From: JBBKWX01 sp037969175
Lineage (GTDB): Bacteria > Bacteroidota > Bacteroidia > AKYH767-A > JBBKVM01
Assembly (NCBI GenBank): GCA_037969175.1
Contig: JBBKWX010000149.1
Span: 1-44,069, forward strand
Length of the DNA: 44,069 nucleotides
Direction of reading: 5' to 3'
In this document: positions 31,295-40,521 of the stretch, one piece after another
Position numbering within the stretch: the first letter of the stretch is position 1
Layout of the letters: every line of letters begins with the position of its first letter
Made by a program: the position numbers and the translations under genes
Notes under the pieces: generated by a model
Told to the model about the DNA's origin: nothing
Seen by the model: the letters and a program-made list of their open reading frames with translations, nothing else
Database searches by the model: none

Positions 31295-34028
31295 ATTCCA
31301 TCGTATACACATATACGTTTCCGTCGTAGCTACCAACAATTACATTCTTGTTGCCATCACTATTCAGGTCAATGATCTGGAAAGGAGTACTGCCTTTTAA
31401 AGGCCATCCATTTGCAAACGATCCGTCATTTTGAATCAGGTAGATCTCGTTTGATGTAGCTGCTACAATACCAAGAGTTCCCGGCCCTGTAGCGGCAGGA
31501 AAATATCTTAAGCTATGCAGTATGTCTTTGTCAAATGCTTTTCCAAATACCAAAGTATTATCGCGGTCATAAACTTCCAATGTATTTGAATCAAGAAAGA
31601 TGTAATTCCTTTTATCTAATTTTTGATTATCCTCAAACAAGAAAGTGTGATCTGCATTAAAAGTTCTGACAGTCTTTGTTTGTATGCTTCCATCAGGAAA
31701 TAAACTATAAATATTCCCGGCAGTATCAGTCACTACAAAATAGAAATTAGAGCTACTGTTTTCTAAAGTAAACTGACTGTTTGCAGCTCTGGAGATCATG
31801 CCTTTCACTTCTGTTCTTTTCTCTCCACGTCTATCCAACATATACGTTTTTCCATTGTCGTCACTAAGGAGTAAATAGTCTTTTCCACCCGCAACAAAGT
31901 GTTGTACCGGATGTGTCACATCACCGATAGGTTTATTGAAACCCCATCCTGCAACCGGTTTTCCACTCGACTGGTATACATATACCATCTTATTTGCACA
32001 GGCTACAAATATTCTGTAATCTCTATTTTTATCATAATCAAAAACTGCAATTCCGGTTGTAGCTTCAGCCGGCAATCGGATAGGATAGTTACCTACATAA
32101 GCACCATTTCTATCGATCACATAAAGTTTTGTAGGGGTATTGAAGATCAATTGTAATTTGCCATTCTTAAAAAGATCTATCTGTTGGATGGTACCGAGAA
32201 TCGGCTCGGTGAGTGGTTTTTTCCATAAGATCTCACCTGAATTATCGAGCAAATACAGATTGTTTGCATCATCCTGAACAGCTATGTCGTAATTGTTATT
32301 TGTTGAATTGATCAATGCAATGGGTGGCTTAGAAACAGAAGTATCAAGCTGAGCAGCCCATAAAAGATCAACATCCTTATCCATCTTTTGTTTAGAATAT
32401 CGAGCAAGGATCAGGTTGTTTACCAAGCCTGTACTACTGCTTGCCTGGTATGCTATCGCATCGAATTTTTGAAGAACATCTGCATACTTCTCAATGAATT
32501 TATAGGTGTTCTCACTTGCAAGCGATTTTAAAATATAGGATGATCTTTGAACATTCAGATACATATAACAATTGGATGTGCTTGTTACGTTTTCAGCAAA
32601 AGCTCGATAGGATGGATCAGTAGAAAGCGTTTTAGCATTTACATTATCATCGATAAATGCCCTGAGTGAAGAAGCTTGATTGGAATAAACAACGAAGTTT
32701 CCAATGATGGTATAAAAAGGCTTATCTATTTTCTCAAACATAGGCCCATATACAGAAGAGAGGCATTGACTGATGCTTAGATAACCAATAACAAAACCTT
32801 TATAGAGTTCTTCTTTTACCTGAGTCTTTTCATCTTTTGCAATTGCTTCACTTATCGTTCGAAGTGCTTTTCTTGCTGATTGAGGTTCTTTCACACGAGC
32901 CAAAACGAATGCATTATTATTATAATTTACACTGCTGGCTTCTGTTATTAGATAAGCTAATTCCTGATCAACCCAGGAAGTTAATTGTTCGGTCAGATCG
33001 ATCTTGTATTTTTTATTTACCTGATCTATCATAGTCATTCTTGAACTAAGCTGAACAGCATTTTGGTAGGCACCTAGTTTTGAAAAGTACTCACTGGGTT
33101 TACTCAATCCTAAAGAGACAAACATGGCAGTTCGTTTCGGAGCTATTGTCGAAATATTCAACGCAACCGGAGTTTGTGAGCTTATGGAATATAAAAATTT
33201 CGTGGAGTCGAAAGCAGTACTTAAACCATTCAACATAATAATGTCGGGTCTGAGTTTTAAATCAAATTCAGACCAGGAAGAGAAAGCGAATGCTCTTCTG
33301 ATCGAAGATAAATTAGCATCAGAAGCAAAAATATTCATAAACCTTCCGATGTTACGGTAGTTCACATACACATTTGCATCTACCAATTTTCCGGCACTTT
33401 CATAAACTTTTGAAAATGCTTTTTCAGATTTAAAACTTTGCCCTGTCTTTAATTGACGAATAGCGTCCTCAACCAGAAATGCTGTATGAGAACCAATAAA
33501 TAATCCTTTGCTTACCGTGTATGAAAAAGAAGTTTTAGCGTTTCCGTATTTTATTTCGCGGATCACAACACCTTCATAAGTTCGCTTGCCGGCATTAAGT
33601 TCTACAGTTGAAAATTTCTGTAACATATCATTCACAAAACTTTCTTGGTTGAATCTTGGAAGATTCATGTAAAGCACAACGTCAGGTTTGTTGGCTTTTA
33701 TTGCGTGAACAGAAATCAATAATGGATATGAAGAAATATGTGCAAGGAGTTCGTTATTAGCTTTCAGACAAGAATCGAGATACGTGAATTCATCGTTTAG
33801 CTCACTTAATTCTGGGATCTCATTTAAGGATTTCCAGATCTCCGATTTCTGTAATTTCTCATTCAGCTCAACCATATTTCGAATATCGATTATGATAGAT
33901 GCGTCAGGAGGGATGGCATTAATTGCTTCGAGGCTTGGGGATTTTACTTGTTGATAATAGAAATACCCAACAGCAATGGAAGCAATTATCAATACAGAAA
34001 TGACCGAAGCCAGTACAACTCTTTTCAT
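31293..34028 (-). CDS. DUF3352-like membrane protein with beta-propeller
   Basis: The 911-residue protein has an N-terminal transmembrane anchor (about residues 5-25: VVLASVISVLIIASIAVGYF), so the bulk is outside the cytoplasm. Residues about 40-560 resemble DUF3352: repeated motifs such as PPDASIIIDIRNMVELN and SFSYTVSKGLFIGSHTAFLV. Residues about 575-911 form repeated beta-propeller blades, for example LYVIDRNGAYVGNYPIRLP, VYVYQSSGKPVAGWGF and, at the end, DLNSDGNKNVIVGSYDGNVY, similar to PQQ or FG-GAP repeats. Function is unknown; a role in envelope sensing or assembly is inference. It is followed by rnhB upstream on the same strand, 116 bases away. Confidence 0.75.
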   Translation of the reverse strand: MKRVVLASVISVLIIASIAVGYFYYQQVKSPSLEAINAIPPDASIIIDIRNMVELNEKLQKSEIWKSLNEIPELSELNDEFTYLDSCLKANNELLAHISSYPLLISVHAIKANKPDVVLYMNLPRFNQESFVNDMLQKFSTVELNAGKRTYEGVVIREIKYGNAKTSFSYTVSKGLFIGSHTAFLVEDAIRQLKTGQSFKSEKAFSKVYESAGKLVDANVYVNYRNIGRFMNIFASDANLSSIRRAFAFSSWSEFDLKLRPDIIMLNGLSTAFDSTKFLYSISSQTPVALNISTIAPKRTAMFVSLGLSKPSEYFSKLGAYQNAVQLSSRMTMIDQVNKKYKIDLTEQLTSWVDQELAYLITEASSVNYNNNAFVLARVKEPQSARKALRTISEAIAKDEKTQVKEELYKGFVIGYLSISQCLSSVYGPMFEKIDKPFYTIIGNFVVYSNQASSLRAFIDDNVNAKTLSTDPSYRAFAENVTSTSNCYMYLNVQRSSYILKSLASENTYKFIEKYADVLQKFDAIAYQASSSTGLVNNLILARYSKQKMDKDVDLLWAAQLDTSVSKPPIALINSTNNNYDIAVQDDANNLYLLDNSGEILWKKPLTEPILGTIQQIDLFKNGKLQLIFNTPTKLYVIDRNGAYVGNYPIRLPAEATTGIAVFDYDKNRDYRIFVACANKMVYVYQSSGKPVAGWGFNKPIGDVTHPVQHFVAGGKDYLLLSDDNGKTYMLDRRGEKRTEVKGMISRAANSQFTLENSSSNFYFVVTDTAGNIYSLFPDGSIQTKTVRTFNADHTFLFEDNQKLDKRNYIFLDSNTLEVYDRDNTLVFGKAFDKDILHSLRYFPAATGPGTLGIVAATSNEIYLIQNDGSFANGWPLKGSTPFQIIDLNSDGNKNVIVGSYDGNVYVYTME

Positions 34029-34144
34029 TTTTTATTTTTTCAGACAGGCACAATACAGGTCATTACAAAGCTACATAGAGAGCAGCGGTCTTTCTCTTGT
34101 TAGATCAAAACTTCTCTACACACAAATGTTGATAAGAAAGTGCT

Positions 34145-34744
34145 TTAGAATTTCAGTTTCAATTGTTCGGGGAGCAATCTGAAACCGAGTCTGTGATGGG
34201 GACTGACACCGTATTGGCGAATGGCATTGCGATGGTAAGAAGTTGCATACGCTTTGTTTTTGTTCCAGCCATATTGAGGAAATGCTTTATGCAGTTTTTG
34301 CATATGCTCATCACGATAGGTTTTAGCAAGAATTGAGGCAGCTGCAATTGAAGCAAATATACCATCACCACCAATGATACAGGTATGTTCTATTTTTTTA
34401 AATTTTTTAAATCTGTTTCCATCAACAAGAACATGTGCTGGAACAATTTTTAATTTCCGAAGTGCCTTATGCATCGCTTCTATTGAGGCATGCAAAATAT
34501 TCAATTTAGCGATCTCATTTATATCACAGATCCCAACAGCGAAATCAATAGCTTGCTCCTCAATTACTGTTCTAAGGATATTCCGTTTTTCCTCCGTAAG
34601 TTTTTTTGAATCATTCAGCCAGGGATGAAAAAAGTCATGCGGTAAAATGACAGCCGCTGCAAAGACAGGTCCTGCAAGACATCCTCTTCCGGCTTCATCG
34701 CAACCTGCCTCAATTACCCCTTCTTTGAAATGTGTCTTTAACAT
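34145..34744 (-). CDS. rnhB: Ribonuclease HII
   Basis: This 199-residue enzyme removes RNA from RNA-DNA hybrids, including single ribonucleotides in DNA. The signature GCDEAGRG (Asp16, Glu17) is present, with LNDSKKLTEEKRNIL, VDGNRF holding the third acidic residue and SILAKTYRDEHM near residue 138. The DEDD-type metal site is complete. It has a -7 box just upstream (TACCTTCG, 34752-34759) and is divergent from the flippase gene. Confidence 0.94.
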   Translation of the reverse strand: MLKTHFKEGVIEAGCDEAGRGCLAGPVFAAAVILPHDFFHPWLNDSKKLTEEKRNILRTVIEEQAIDFAVGICDINEIAKLNILHASIEAMHKALRKLKIVPAHVLVDGNRFKKFKKIEHTCIIGGDGIFASIAAASILAKTYRDEHMQKLHKAFPQYGWNKNKAYATSYHRNAIRQYGVSPHHRLGFRLLPEQLKLKF

Positions 34745-34751
34745 GGAGATA

Positions 34752-34759
34752 CGAAGGTA
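34752..34759 (-). promoter_or_regulatory. -7 box for rnhB
   Basis: The minus strand reads TACCTTCG, one mismatch from TAnnTTTG, 7 bases before the rnhB ATG. Confidence 0.4.
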
Positions 34760-34798
34760 GCTATTTGAGAAAATAATAAAAGCAGATTGCTATTTTCA

Positions 34799-34806
34799 TA
34801 CATTTG
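34799..34806 (+). promoter_or_regulatory. -7 promoter box for polysaccharide operon
   Basis: TACATTTG, a perfect consensus box, lies 16 bases before the flippase ATG at 34823 and is divergent from the rnhB box. Confidence 0.6.
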
Positions 34807-34822
34807 CGATGTAAGGTCAACT

Positions 34823-36265
34823 ATGCAGCGCAAATTCCTCACTAATCTCGCCTTCCTTTTATTTTTAAATCTACTTATAAAACCCTTTTATATATTGGGT
34901 ATAGACAGGTCGATCCAAAATTCTGTAGGCGCTGAGGAGTACGGAATTTACTTCGCCTTATTCAATTTCACCTTTCTGTTCAATATCATTCTGGATCTCG
35001 GAATAACAAATTTCAACAATAGAAATATTGCAATGCATAGCCATCTTTTGCAAAAGCATTTAAGCGGGATCATTGGATTGCGATTATTGCTTTCAGGGAT
35101 CTATGTTTTATTGACTTTTGGGATTGGGATCTTTCTCGGCTATGAGGGCAAAGAGCTTTGGTTTCTGATATTTTTGATAATCAATCAAATACTGCTTGCA
35201 TTTGTCTTGTATTTCCGGAGTAATCTGGCAGGAATGCATATGTTCAAGCATGATAGTTTTGTCTCCATACTTGATCGAACTTTGATGATCCTTTTTTGCG
35301 GGCTGCTATTGTGGGCAGATCTTGGTCAGGGTGCATTTAAGATTGAATGGTTTGTATACAGTCAGACTGCTGCATATGCAATTACAGCTCTGATCGGATT
35401 GATCATGCTTGGAAAACATGCACCGCTATCAAAGATCAAATTCAATCCGGCTTTTTCATTGATCATTTTGAAGCAAAGCTATCCTTTTGCCTTGCTCATA
35501 TTGTTGATGGCTTTTTATAACCGTATTGATGTGGTAATGATCGAAAGACTTTTACCTGACGGAGCTTTGCAGTCGGGGATCTATGCGCAGGCTTTCCGAT
35601 TACTCGAAGCCGGAGTCATGTTTGCCTATCTTTTTTCTGTACTGCTGCTGCCCATGTTTTCGCGAATGTTAAAAGAGAAACAGAATGTAGAAGACCTGGT
35701 AAAATTAGCATCCTCATTACTGATTGCACCTTGTGTGATCGTAGCCGCTTCAGCCTGGTTCCATGGAGAATACATCATGGGATTATTATATAATGAACAT
35801 ATCGAATTATCGGCACCTATTTTTGGATTCCTGATGACAGGATTTGTAGGTATGTCAGCTACCTATATCTTCGGAACGCTGCTGACAGCCAATGGCAGTA
35901 TGAAATATTTGAACATTATGGCTTTCGTGGGGATGGTTTTTAATGTAGGATTGAACTTTATCTTGATTCCGAAGTTTGGTGCTGTTGGAGCCGCCATCAC
36001 CAGTATGTTCACTCAGGTGCTTACTTCTCTGGCGCAAGTGGTCATGTGTGCCGGAATTCTGAAATTCAGGATAAATCACAAATATATCCTGGCTATGTTA
36101 TTCTATATTAGTCTGTGTATCATGACATTTCATATGATGTCAGATATCGGAATCAATGAACTTCAATCACTGATACTTTCTGTGCTCACTTGTTTTATTT
36201 TCGCAATTATTTTCAGGTTTTACAATATTAGATCGATAATGACTTTATTGAAAGAAAGAGAGTAG
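34823..36265 (+). CDS. Polysaccharide flippase (Wzx/MATE-like)
   Basis: This 480-residue inner-membrane protein has about 12-14 hydrophobic helices. The start NLAFLLFLNLLIKPFYILGI and the pattern around EEYGIYFALFNFTFLFNIIL are typical of the oligosaccharide flippase family, which carries lipid-linked repeat units across the membrane. The ATG at 34823 follows the -7 box; an earlier in-frame TTG at 34787 does not. The chain-length regulator and ligase follow on the same strand. No glycosyltransferase is in the window. Confidence 0.85.
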   Translation: MQRKFLTNLAFLLFLNLLIKPFYILGIDRSIQNSVGAEEYGIYFALFNFTFLFNIILDLGITNFNNRNIAMHSHLLQKHLSGIIGLRLLLSGIYVLLTFGIGIFLGYEGKELWFLIFLIINQILLAFVLYFRSNLAGMHMFKHDSFVSILDRTLMILFCGLLLWADLGQGAFKIEWFVYSQTAAYAITALIGLIMLGKHAPLSKIKFNPAFSLIILKQSYPFALLILLMAFYNRIDVVMIERLLPDGALQSGIYAQAFRLLEAGVMFAYLFSVLLLPMFSRMLKEKQNVEDLVKLASSLLIAPCVIVAASAWFHGEYIMGLLYNEHIELSAPIFGFLMTGFVGMSATYIFGTLLTANGSMKYLNIMAFVGMVFNVGLNFILIPKFGAVGAAITSMFTQVLTSLAQVVMCAGILKFRINHKYILAMLFYISLCIMTFHMMSDIGINELQSLILSVLTCFIFAIIFRFYNIRSIMTLLKERE

Positions 36266-36294
36266 TTTGTAATAGGCTATTTTTACTACTTTTA
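36266..36294 (+). promoter_or_regulatory. Weak promoter before chain-length gene
   Basis: TTTG (36266-36269) and TACTTTTA (36287-36294) are 17 bases apart and 32 bases before the ATG at 36327. The last base of the box does not match the consensus. Confidence 0.35.
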
Positions 36295-36326
36295 CGCCTG
36301 CTTTTATACTTCCGAATACTTATAGA

Positions 36327-37436
36327 ATGAACCAAAATACATCTAACAGGCTTGATCTTAACGGCGTTATCCTGTATCTTGTCAAATGGCGCAAACCATT
36401 GATACTTGTTACGGGTTTGGCAACTATTGCAGCTGTTATCTTTTCATCCTCCTTTTTTATTAAGCCAAAGTTTAAAGCTTCTGTAGTTCTTTATTCTACG
36501 AAAACATATTCAGTCTCAAAATCTCTTCTTGGTGATGTTTATCATCCCGACATCCTTGAGTTCGGAGAAGAAGCTGAAGCAGAGCAACTTATCCAAGTCA
36601 TTAATTCAGATGGTATACGTGAGGCAATTGTTGACAAATATGATCTTATCGGACATTATGACCTCAATCCCCAAAGCAAAACTATAAAGTCTGATATCAT
36701 CCGAACCTATGATGAAAATATTTCTGTTGAAAGAACCCCTTTCATGTCGGTCCGTATTGATGTTATGGATGTGAGTCCCGATACGGCTCATCTTATGGCG
36801 AACGATATTGCAACATTAATTGACACTGTGTGGAACCGAATTACCAGAGAGCGTGTTCAAGAAGCACTAACGATCATTGAAAGGCAGATCGAGCTGAAAC
36901 ATAAACTGGTAGCAGATACCGAGGATTCCTTAAAGATCCTTAGAATCATGGGCATCTATAACTACGATGATCAGGCCGATATGATAGAAAGAAGATACAC
37001 CAAAGCGATGCTGGAGTACCGATCAGAATCCGGCAAAGCTTCTATGTACGAAAAGAATAATGGAGACTCTAAAAAGTTGCTAGATGCACAGGCAAAGGCA
37101 AGTGGATCTTTACAAGCCATGAAAAATCTGGAGTCAAGGTTCAAGATGATAGGAGAATGGGGAGGAAAGTATTTTGAGTTGAAAGAGCTTGTTCGGGTTA
37201 GCCGGGAAGACCTTACCGAATTAACCAGAAAAAGAGATAAGACTCAAATAGATCTTGATCACAGCATGTCGCATAAATTTATTGTGAACCCTGCTGTAAC
37301 TCCCGACAAAAAAGCATATCCTGTTAGATGGTTGTTAGTCTTGGGAGCATTTCTTTCTGCCTTCCTAATTTGTTTGGTGAGTATCATTATCATTGAACAT
37401 CTCAAAGAATTGAGAGCAAATACAAGAGAGATATAA
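36327..37436 (+). CDS. Wzz-type chain-length determinant protein
   Basis: The 369-residue protein has the Wzz layout: a transmembrane helix near residues 25-47, a large periplasmic region with long helices (about 190-320, rich in Glu, Lys and Arg) and a C-terminal helix near 335-358 (RWLLVLGAFLSAFLICLVSI), followed by a short basic tail. It has no fused tyrosine kinase domain. Such proteins set the length of O-antigen or capsule chains. The ligase follows after 6 bases. The periplasmic sequence is divergent, so the assignment rests on architecture and neighbours. Confidence 0.8.
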   Translation: MNQNTSNRLDLNGVILYLVKWRKPLILVTGLATIAAVIFSSSFFIKPKFKASVVLYSTKTYSVSKSLLGDVYHPDILEFGEEAEAEQLIQVINSDGIREAIVDKYDLIGHYDLNPQSKTIKSDIIRTYDENISVERTPFMSVRIDVMDVSPDTAHLMANDIATLIDTVWNRITRERVQEALTIIERQIELKHKLVADTEDSLKILRIMGIYNYDDQADMIERRYTKAMLEYRSESGKASMYEKNNGDSKKLLDAQAKASGSLQAMKNLESRFKMIGEWGGKYFELKELVRVSREDLTELTRKRDKTQIDLDHSMSHKFIVNPAVTPDKKAYPVRWLLVLGAFLSAFLICLVSIIIIEHLKELRANTREI

Positions 37437-37442
37437 ATTCAG

Positions 37443-38888
37443 ATGTCTGAATTGAGATCTTCGGGACTTGATAAAAACAGGATATTTTATATTCTGAGTG
37501 CTATATTTATAGCCATAGCTTTCTCAGGGATCTTCTTTAAATTCTATGCTACATTGTTATTGCCAATAGCATTGATGGTTGGGTTGATGATCATTTATCG
37601 TCCTGAAACTTTAATACTCAGTATCATCTTTTTTACTCCATTGTCTGTTAATCTGGAAGATCTGGATCTTGGCTTCGGGGTTTCGATTCCCGGCGAACCA
37701 CTTATGTTTGGCCTGATGCTCTTATATTGGCTGAGTGTCCTTATTAATGGTAATATAGACAAGAAGATCATCTCTTACCCGACAACAAAATTGATCTTTT
37801 TGTATTTAATCTGGATGTTGGTTACCACAGTCACCAGTACAATGCCAATGGTAAGTTTAAAATTCACGGCTGCCAAGATCTGGTTTATCACCGTATTTTA
37901 TTTCATGCTTTTGGAGATGTTCCGCAACAAGCAGATCATCAAAACCATGATTTGGAGCTATACCGGAGGATTAGTTTTAGTAATTCTTTACACAACCATA
38001 AATCATATTAGCTGGGGATTGACCGAACGGGCAGCACACTGGGTGATGCAACCTTTTTATAATGATCATACAGCATATGCTGCTGCTATCGCCATGTTTG
38101 TACCTATCATGCTGGGATTTACATTTAGCAGGACAGAATCATTGCGGACAAGGACAATAGCATTTGTTTGTTTTCTTGTTCTGATGACTGCCATAGTTTT
38201 GAGTTTCACAAGGGCAGCTTGGTTGAGTCTTGCCATTGCATTAGCTATTTATTTTATTTATAAGTTCAGGATCAGGTTTTCTCTTATCGCTGTGGCAAGT
38301 GTAATTCTTTTGGGCAGTTTCTTTGTATTGAAGGATACTGTTTTGATGAATTTGGAAAAGAACCGTCAGGATTCATCCAGCGACTATGCAAGTCATGTAC
38401 AATCCATGGCAAATATTAAAACAGATGCTTCAAATCTGGAGAGGATCAACAGATGGAATTCTGCAATAAGGATGTTTATGGTTAAACCTTTTTTTGGTTG
38501 GGGACCCGGCACCTATCAATTTCAATATGCACCCTTTCAAAGAAGCTATGAGCTAACGATCATCAGTACCAATGCGGCAGATGGAGGAAATGCCCACAGT
38601 GAATATTTGGGACCTTTGGCTGAATCGGGAATTCTGGGAACGATCAGTGTTTTATTGATCATGATCGTTGTGATCTACAGGGCCACGCTACTTTATTCCA
38701 AAACTGAAGATAAAGATACCCGAACCATAATTTTAGGTTTGATCATAGGATTGATGACCTATTATATCCATGGATTTTTGAATAATTTCTTAGACACAGA
38801 TAAAGCAGCTGTTCCTTTCTGGGGGTTCGTGGCAGCATTGGCGGCGATTGATCTGTTTCATACTCCGGAAAAAAAGGAGATCAGCTAG
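37443..38888 (+). CDS. O-antigen ligase family protein
   Basis: This 481-residue integral membrane protein has about 10-12 helices and the Wzy/WaaL domain: SFTRAAWLSLAIALAIYF near residue 255 and, in the large periplasmic loop, GWGPGTYQFQYAPFQ with NAHSEYLGPLAESGILG. The Arg of SFTRAAW and the His of NAHSEYL are the residues expected to act in joining a polysaccharide to lipid. Substrate could be O-antigen, exopolysaccharide or a glycoprotein sugar. It closes the three-gene operon, and a hairpin lies about 110 bases after the stop. Confidence 0.85.
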   Translation: MSELRSSGLDKNRIFYILSAIFIAIAFSGIFFKFYATLLLPIALMVGLMIIYRPETLILSIIFFTPLSVNLEDLDLGFGVSIPGEPLMFGLMLLYWLSVLINGNIDKKIISYPTTKLIFLYLIWMLVTTVTSTMPMVSLKFTAAKIWFITVFYFMLLEMFRNKQIIKTMIWSYTGGLVLVILYTTINHISWGLTERAAHWVMQPFYNDHTAYAAAIAMFVPIMLGFTFSRTESLRTRTIAFVCFLVLMTAIVLSFTRAAWLSLAIALAIYFIYKFRIRFSLIAVASVILLGSFFVLKDTVLMNLEKNRQDSSSDYASHVQSMANIKTDASNLERINRWNSAIRMFMVKPFFGWGPGTYQFQYAPFQRSYELTIISTNAADGGNAHSEYLGPLAESGILGTISVLLIMIVVIYRATLLYSKTEDKDTRTIILGLIIGLMTYYIHGFLNNFLDTDKAAVPFWGFVAALAAIDLFHTPEKKEIS

Positions 38889-39256
38889 TTTTATTTTGAA
38901 CCACTAGCCCCGAAGTATAGCTTGCACTTCAAGCTAATAGATTAAATAAAACCACTAAGGACACTCAGGTCACAAGTTTCACTAAGAGATTTTCAAAAAA
39001 AATCACATTTAATTCGTGATTTTTTGTGTGCCCCATTCAACCAATTTTCTGACATCCTGTTTTAAAAAGGTTTTATTAAAAATACATTTACCAAAGAACA
39101 ATATTTAGAATACTACGTGTAACTAAGTGTACTTGTGCCCTTAGTGGTAAAATAAAACAACCAATCTTGGATTAAGGTTCATTCTATACTCACACTCAAT
39201 TTTAAACTCTGAAGTAGAGATTATAAGGAAGCTGAACTTTACTTTGTAAAACAAGA
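38889..39256. repeat. Non-coding gap with imperfect inverted repeat
   Basis: No gene is supported in these 368 bases. A small hairpin is at 38918-38936 (TAGCTTG, loop CACTT, CAAGCTA). CCACTAAGG (38952-38960) and CACAAGT (38971-38977) recur in reverse as ACTTGTG (39131-39137) and CCTTAGTGG (39139-39147), making an imperfect inverted repeat about 195 bases across. The wording CCACTAAGG-ACACT resembles short degenerate repeats I remember from intergenic Bacteroidota DNA. A terminator-like hairpin lies inside. Confidence 0.65.
38997..39025 (+). terminator. Terminator-like hairpin after ligase gene
   Basis: AAAAAATCAC (38997-39006) and GTGATTTTTT (39016-39025) form a 10-base-pair stem around a 9-base loop, with T and A flanks. 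It could terminate the polysaccharide operon or, in the other direction, the phosphatase gene. Confidence 0.6.
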
Positions 39257-40507
39257 TTATTTACCGGTTCTTAAACTCAGCATAGTGACATCATCATTGT
39301 AAGCTGAAACACCTCTGAATTCGTCCAACTCTTTAATTAGCTCTCTATGAAAATCCTCCAGATCAGGGATGTTTTTATTCTTCAAAACAAAATCAGAAAG
39401 TCTATCAAGTCCATAATGTTCACCTGAACTGTCTTCCAGTTCAACAACTCCATCTGTATAACAAAAGACAAAAGAATCAGGGCCAAGAATTACTTCGCCT
39501 ATATGCACGAAAGGCAATTCTTCAAACATTCCTAAACCTGTACTTCCTTTTTCAAGCAACTCAACTTTGCCATTATTGATTAATACAGGCGGATTGTGGC
39601 CGGCATTTACATAGGTCAGTTTACCGGTTTTGCAATCCAGTTTAGCAAGAAAAAAAGTTATAAATTTTTCACCTTTGGCACTGGAATATACGCGCTCATT
39701 GAGATGATGGAACATATGCTCCATATCCTCATACAACTTTACTGATGCATGCAGGTTAGCCTGAAAATTAGACATAAGCAGAGCTGCAGCTATTCCTTTC
39801 CCGGAAACATCTGCCATGGAAATGATAAACTCATCATCACCCAAAGGAATAAAATCATAATAATCTCCTCCAACTTCCTGATGCGGAAGGTAGGTTGCCG
39901 TAATCTCGAAATTATCGTTTTTGGGTAGGGAAGCCGGGAAAAGCATGGTTTGCATACGTGCCGCAAGTTCCATCTCTTTCTTTACTCCCGCTTGTTTAAT
40001 CTGTTCCCGGGCCAGCTTCTTATTTTCAATGGCCACCACGATGATATTGGAGATGGTCTGGATAAAAGGAATACTTTCCTTTCTGGTCCATTGGTCAGGT
40101 TCCTTAAAATCACCTATCAGGGCATAAGCCAGTGGCTTCTCTTTATGAAATACCGGAATGATGGTATCGAAAACAGAAAGCCAGTCGGGCCGACCTTCAT
40201 GGATCTCCTGAGGCTCATTCAGCTTGCTCAATTCTTCTTCCACATGTACTACCGTGAAATCAAGATCTACTCCATAATGAAGCGGGCAAACCCATTCATC
40301 ATCATGCATAAAAAGAGCAAGCTTTCCGATCTTCAATTGTTCTTTCAGTACAAACTCATAGATGCCCATGAGCTGCTCAGTGGGGAAGTTATAATTGATC
40401 GCTTTACTGATCTGTAGGATCCAGTGCAACTGAAGTTGTTTTGAACGCAACTCATTGCTTAGTTTTATATTTTCGCTAATACCGGTGTTCAGATCGTCTT
40501 GGGACAT
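39257..40507 (-). CDS. GAF-like plus SpoIIE/PP2C serine phosphatase
   Basis: The 416-residue cytoplasmic protein has an N-terminal coiled-coil start, a GAF-like sensor region (about 20-170) and a SpoIIE-type PP2C phosphatase domain (about 190-412). In the phosphatase domain, EVGGDYYDFIPLGDDEFIISMADVSGKGIAAALLMS supplies the metal-binding Asp residues (given here in two pieces: EVGGDYYDFIPLG and MADVSGKGIAAALL), with VNAGHNPPVL and FCYTDGVVELED later. RsbU-like phosphatases act on anti-sigma antagonists. No anti-sigma partner is adjacent. It starts 14 bases after the lpxD-like gene and should be cotranscribed with it. Confidence 0.88.
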   Translation of the reverse strand: MSQDDLNTGISENIKLSNELRSKQLQLHWILQISKAINYNFPTEQLMGIYEFVLKEQLKIGKLALFMHDDEWVCPLHYGVDLDFTVVHVEEELSKLNEPQEIHEGRPDWLSVFDTIIPVFHKEKPLAYALIGDFKEPDQWTRKESIPFIQTISNIIVVAIENKKLAREQIKQAGVKKEMELAARMQTMLFPASLPKNDNFEITATYLPHQEVGGDYYDFIPLGDDEFIISMADVSGKGIAAALLMSNFQANLHASVKLYEDMEHMFHHLNERVYSSAKGEKFITFFLAKLDCKTGKLTYVNAGHNPPVLINNGKVELLEKGSTGLGMFEELPFVHIGEVILGPDSFVFCYTDGVVELEDSSGEHYGLDRLSDFVLKNKNIPDLEDFHRELIKELDEFRGVSAYNDDVTMLSLRTGK

Positions 40508-40521
40508 ATAGAAAAACTCAG

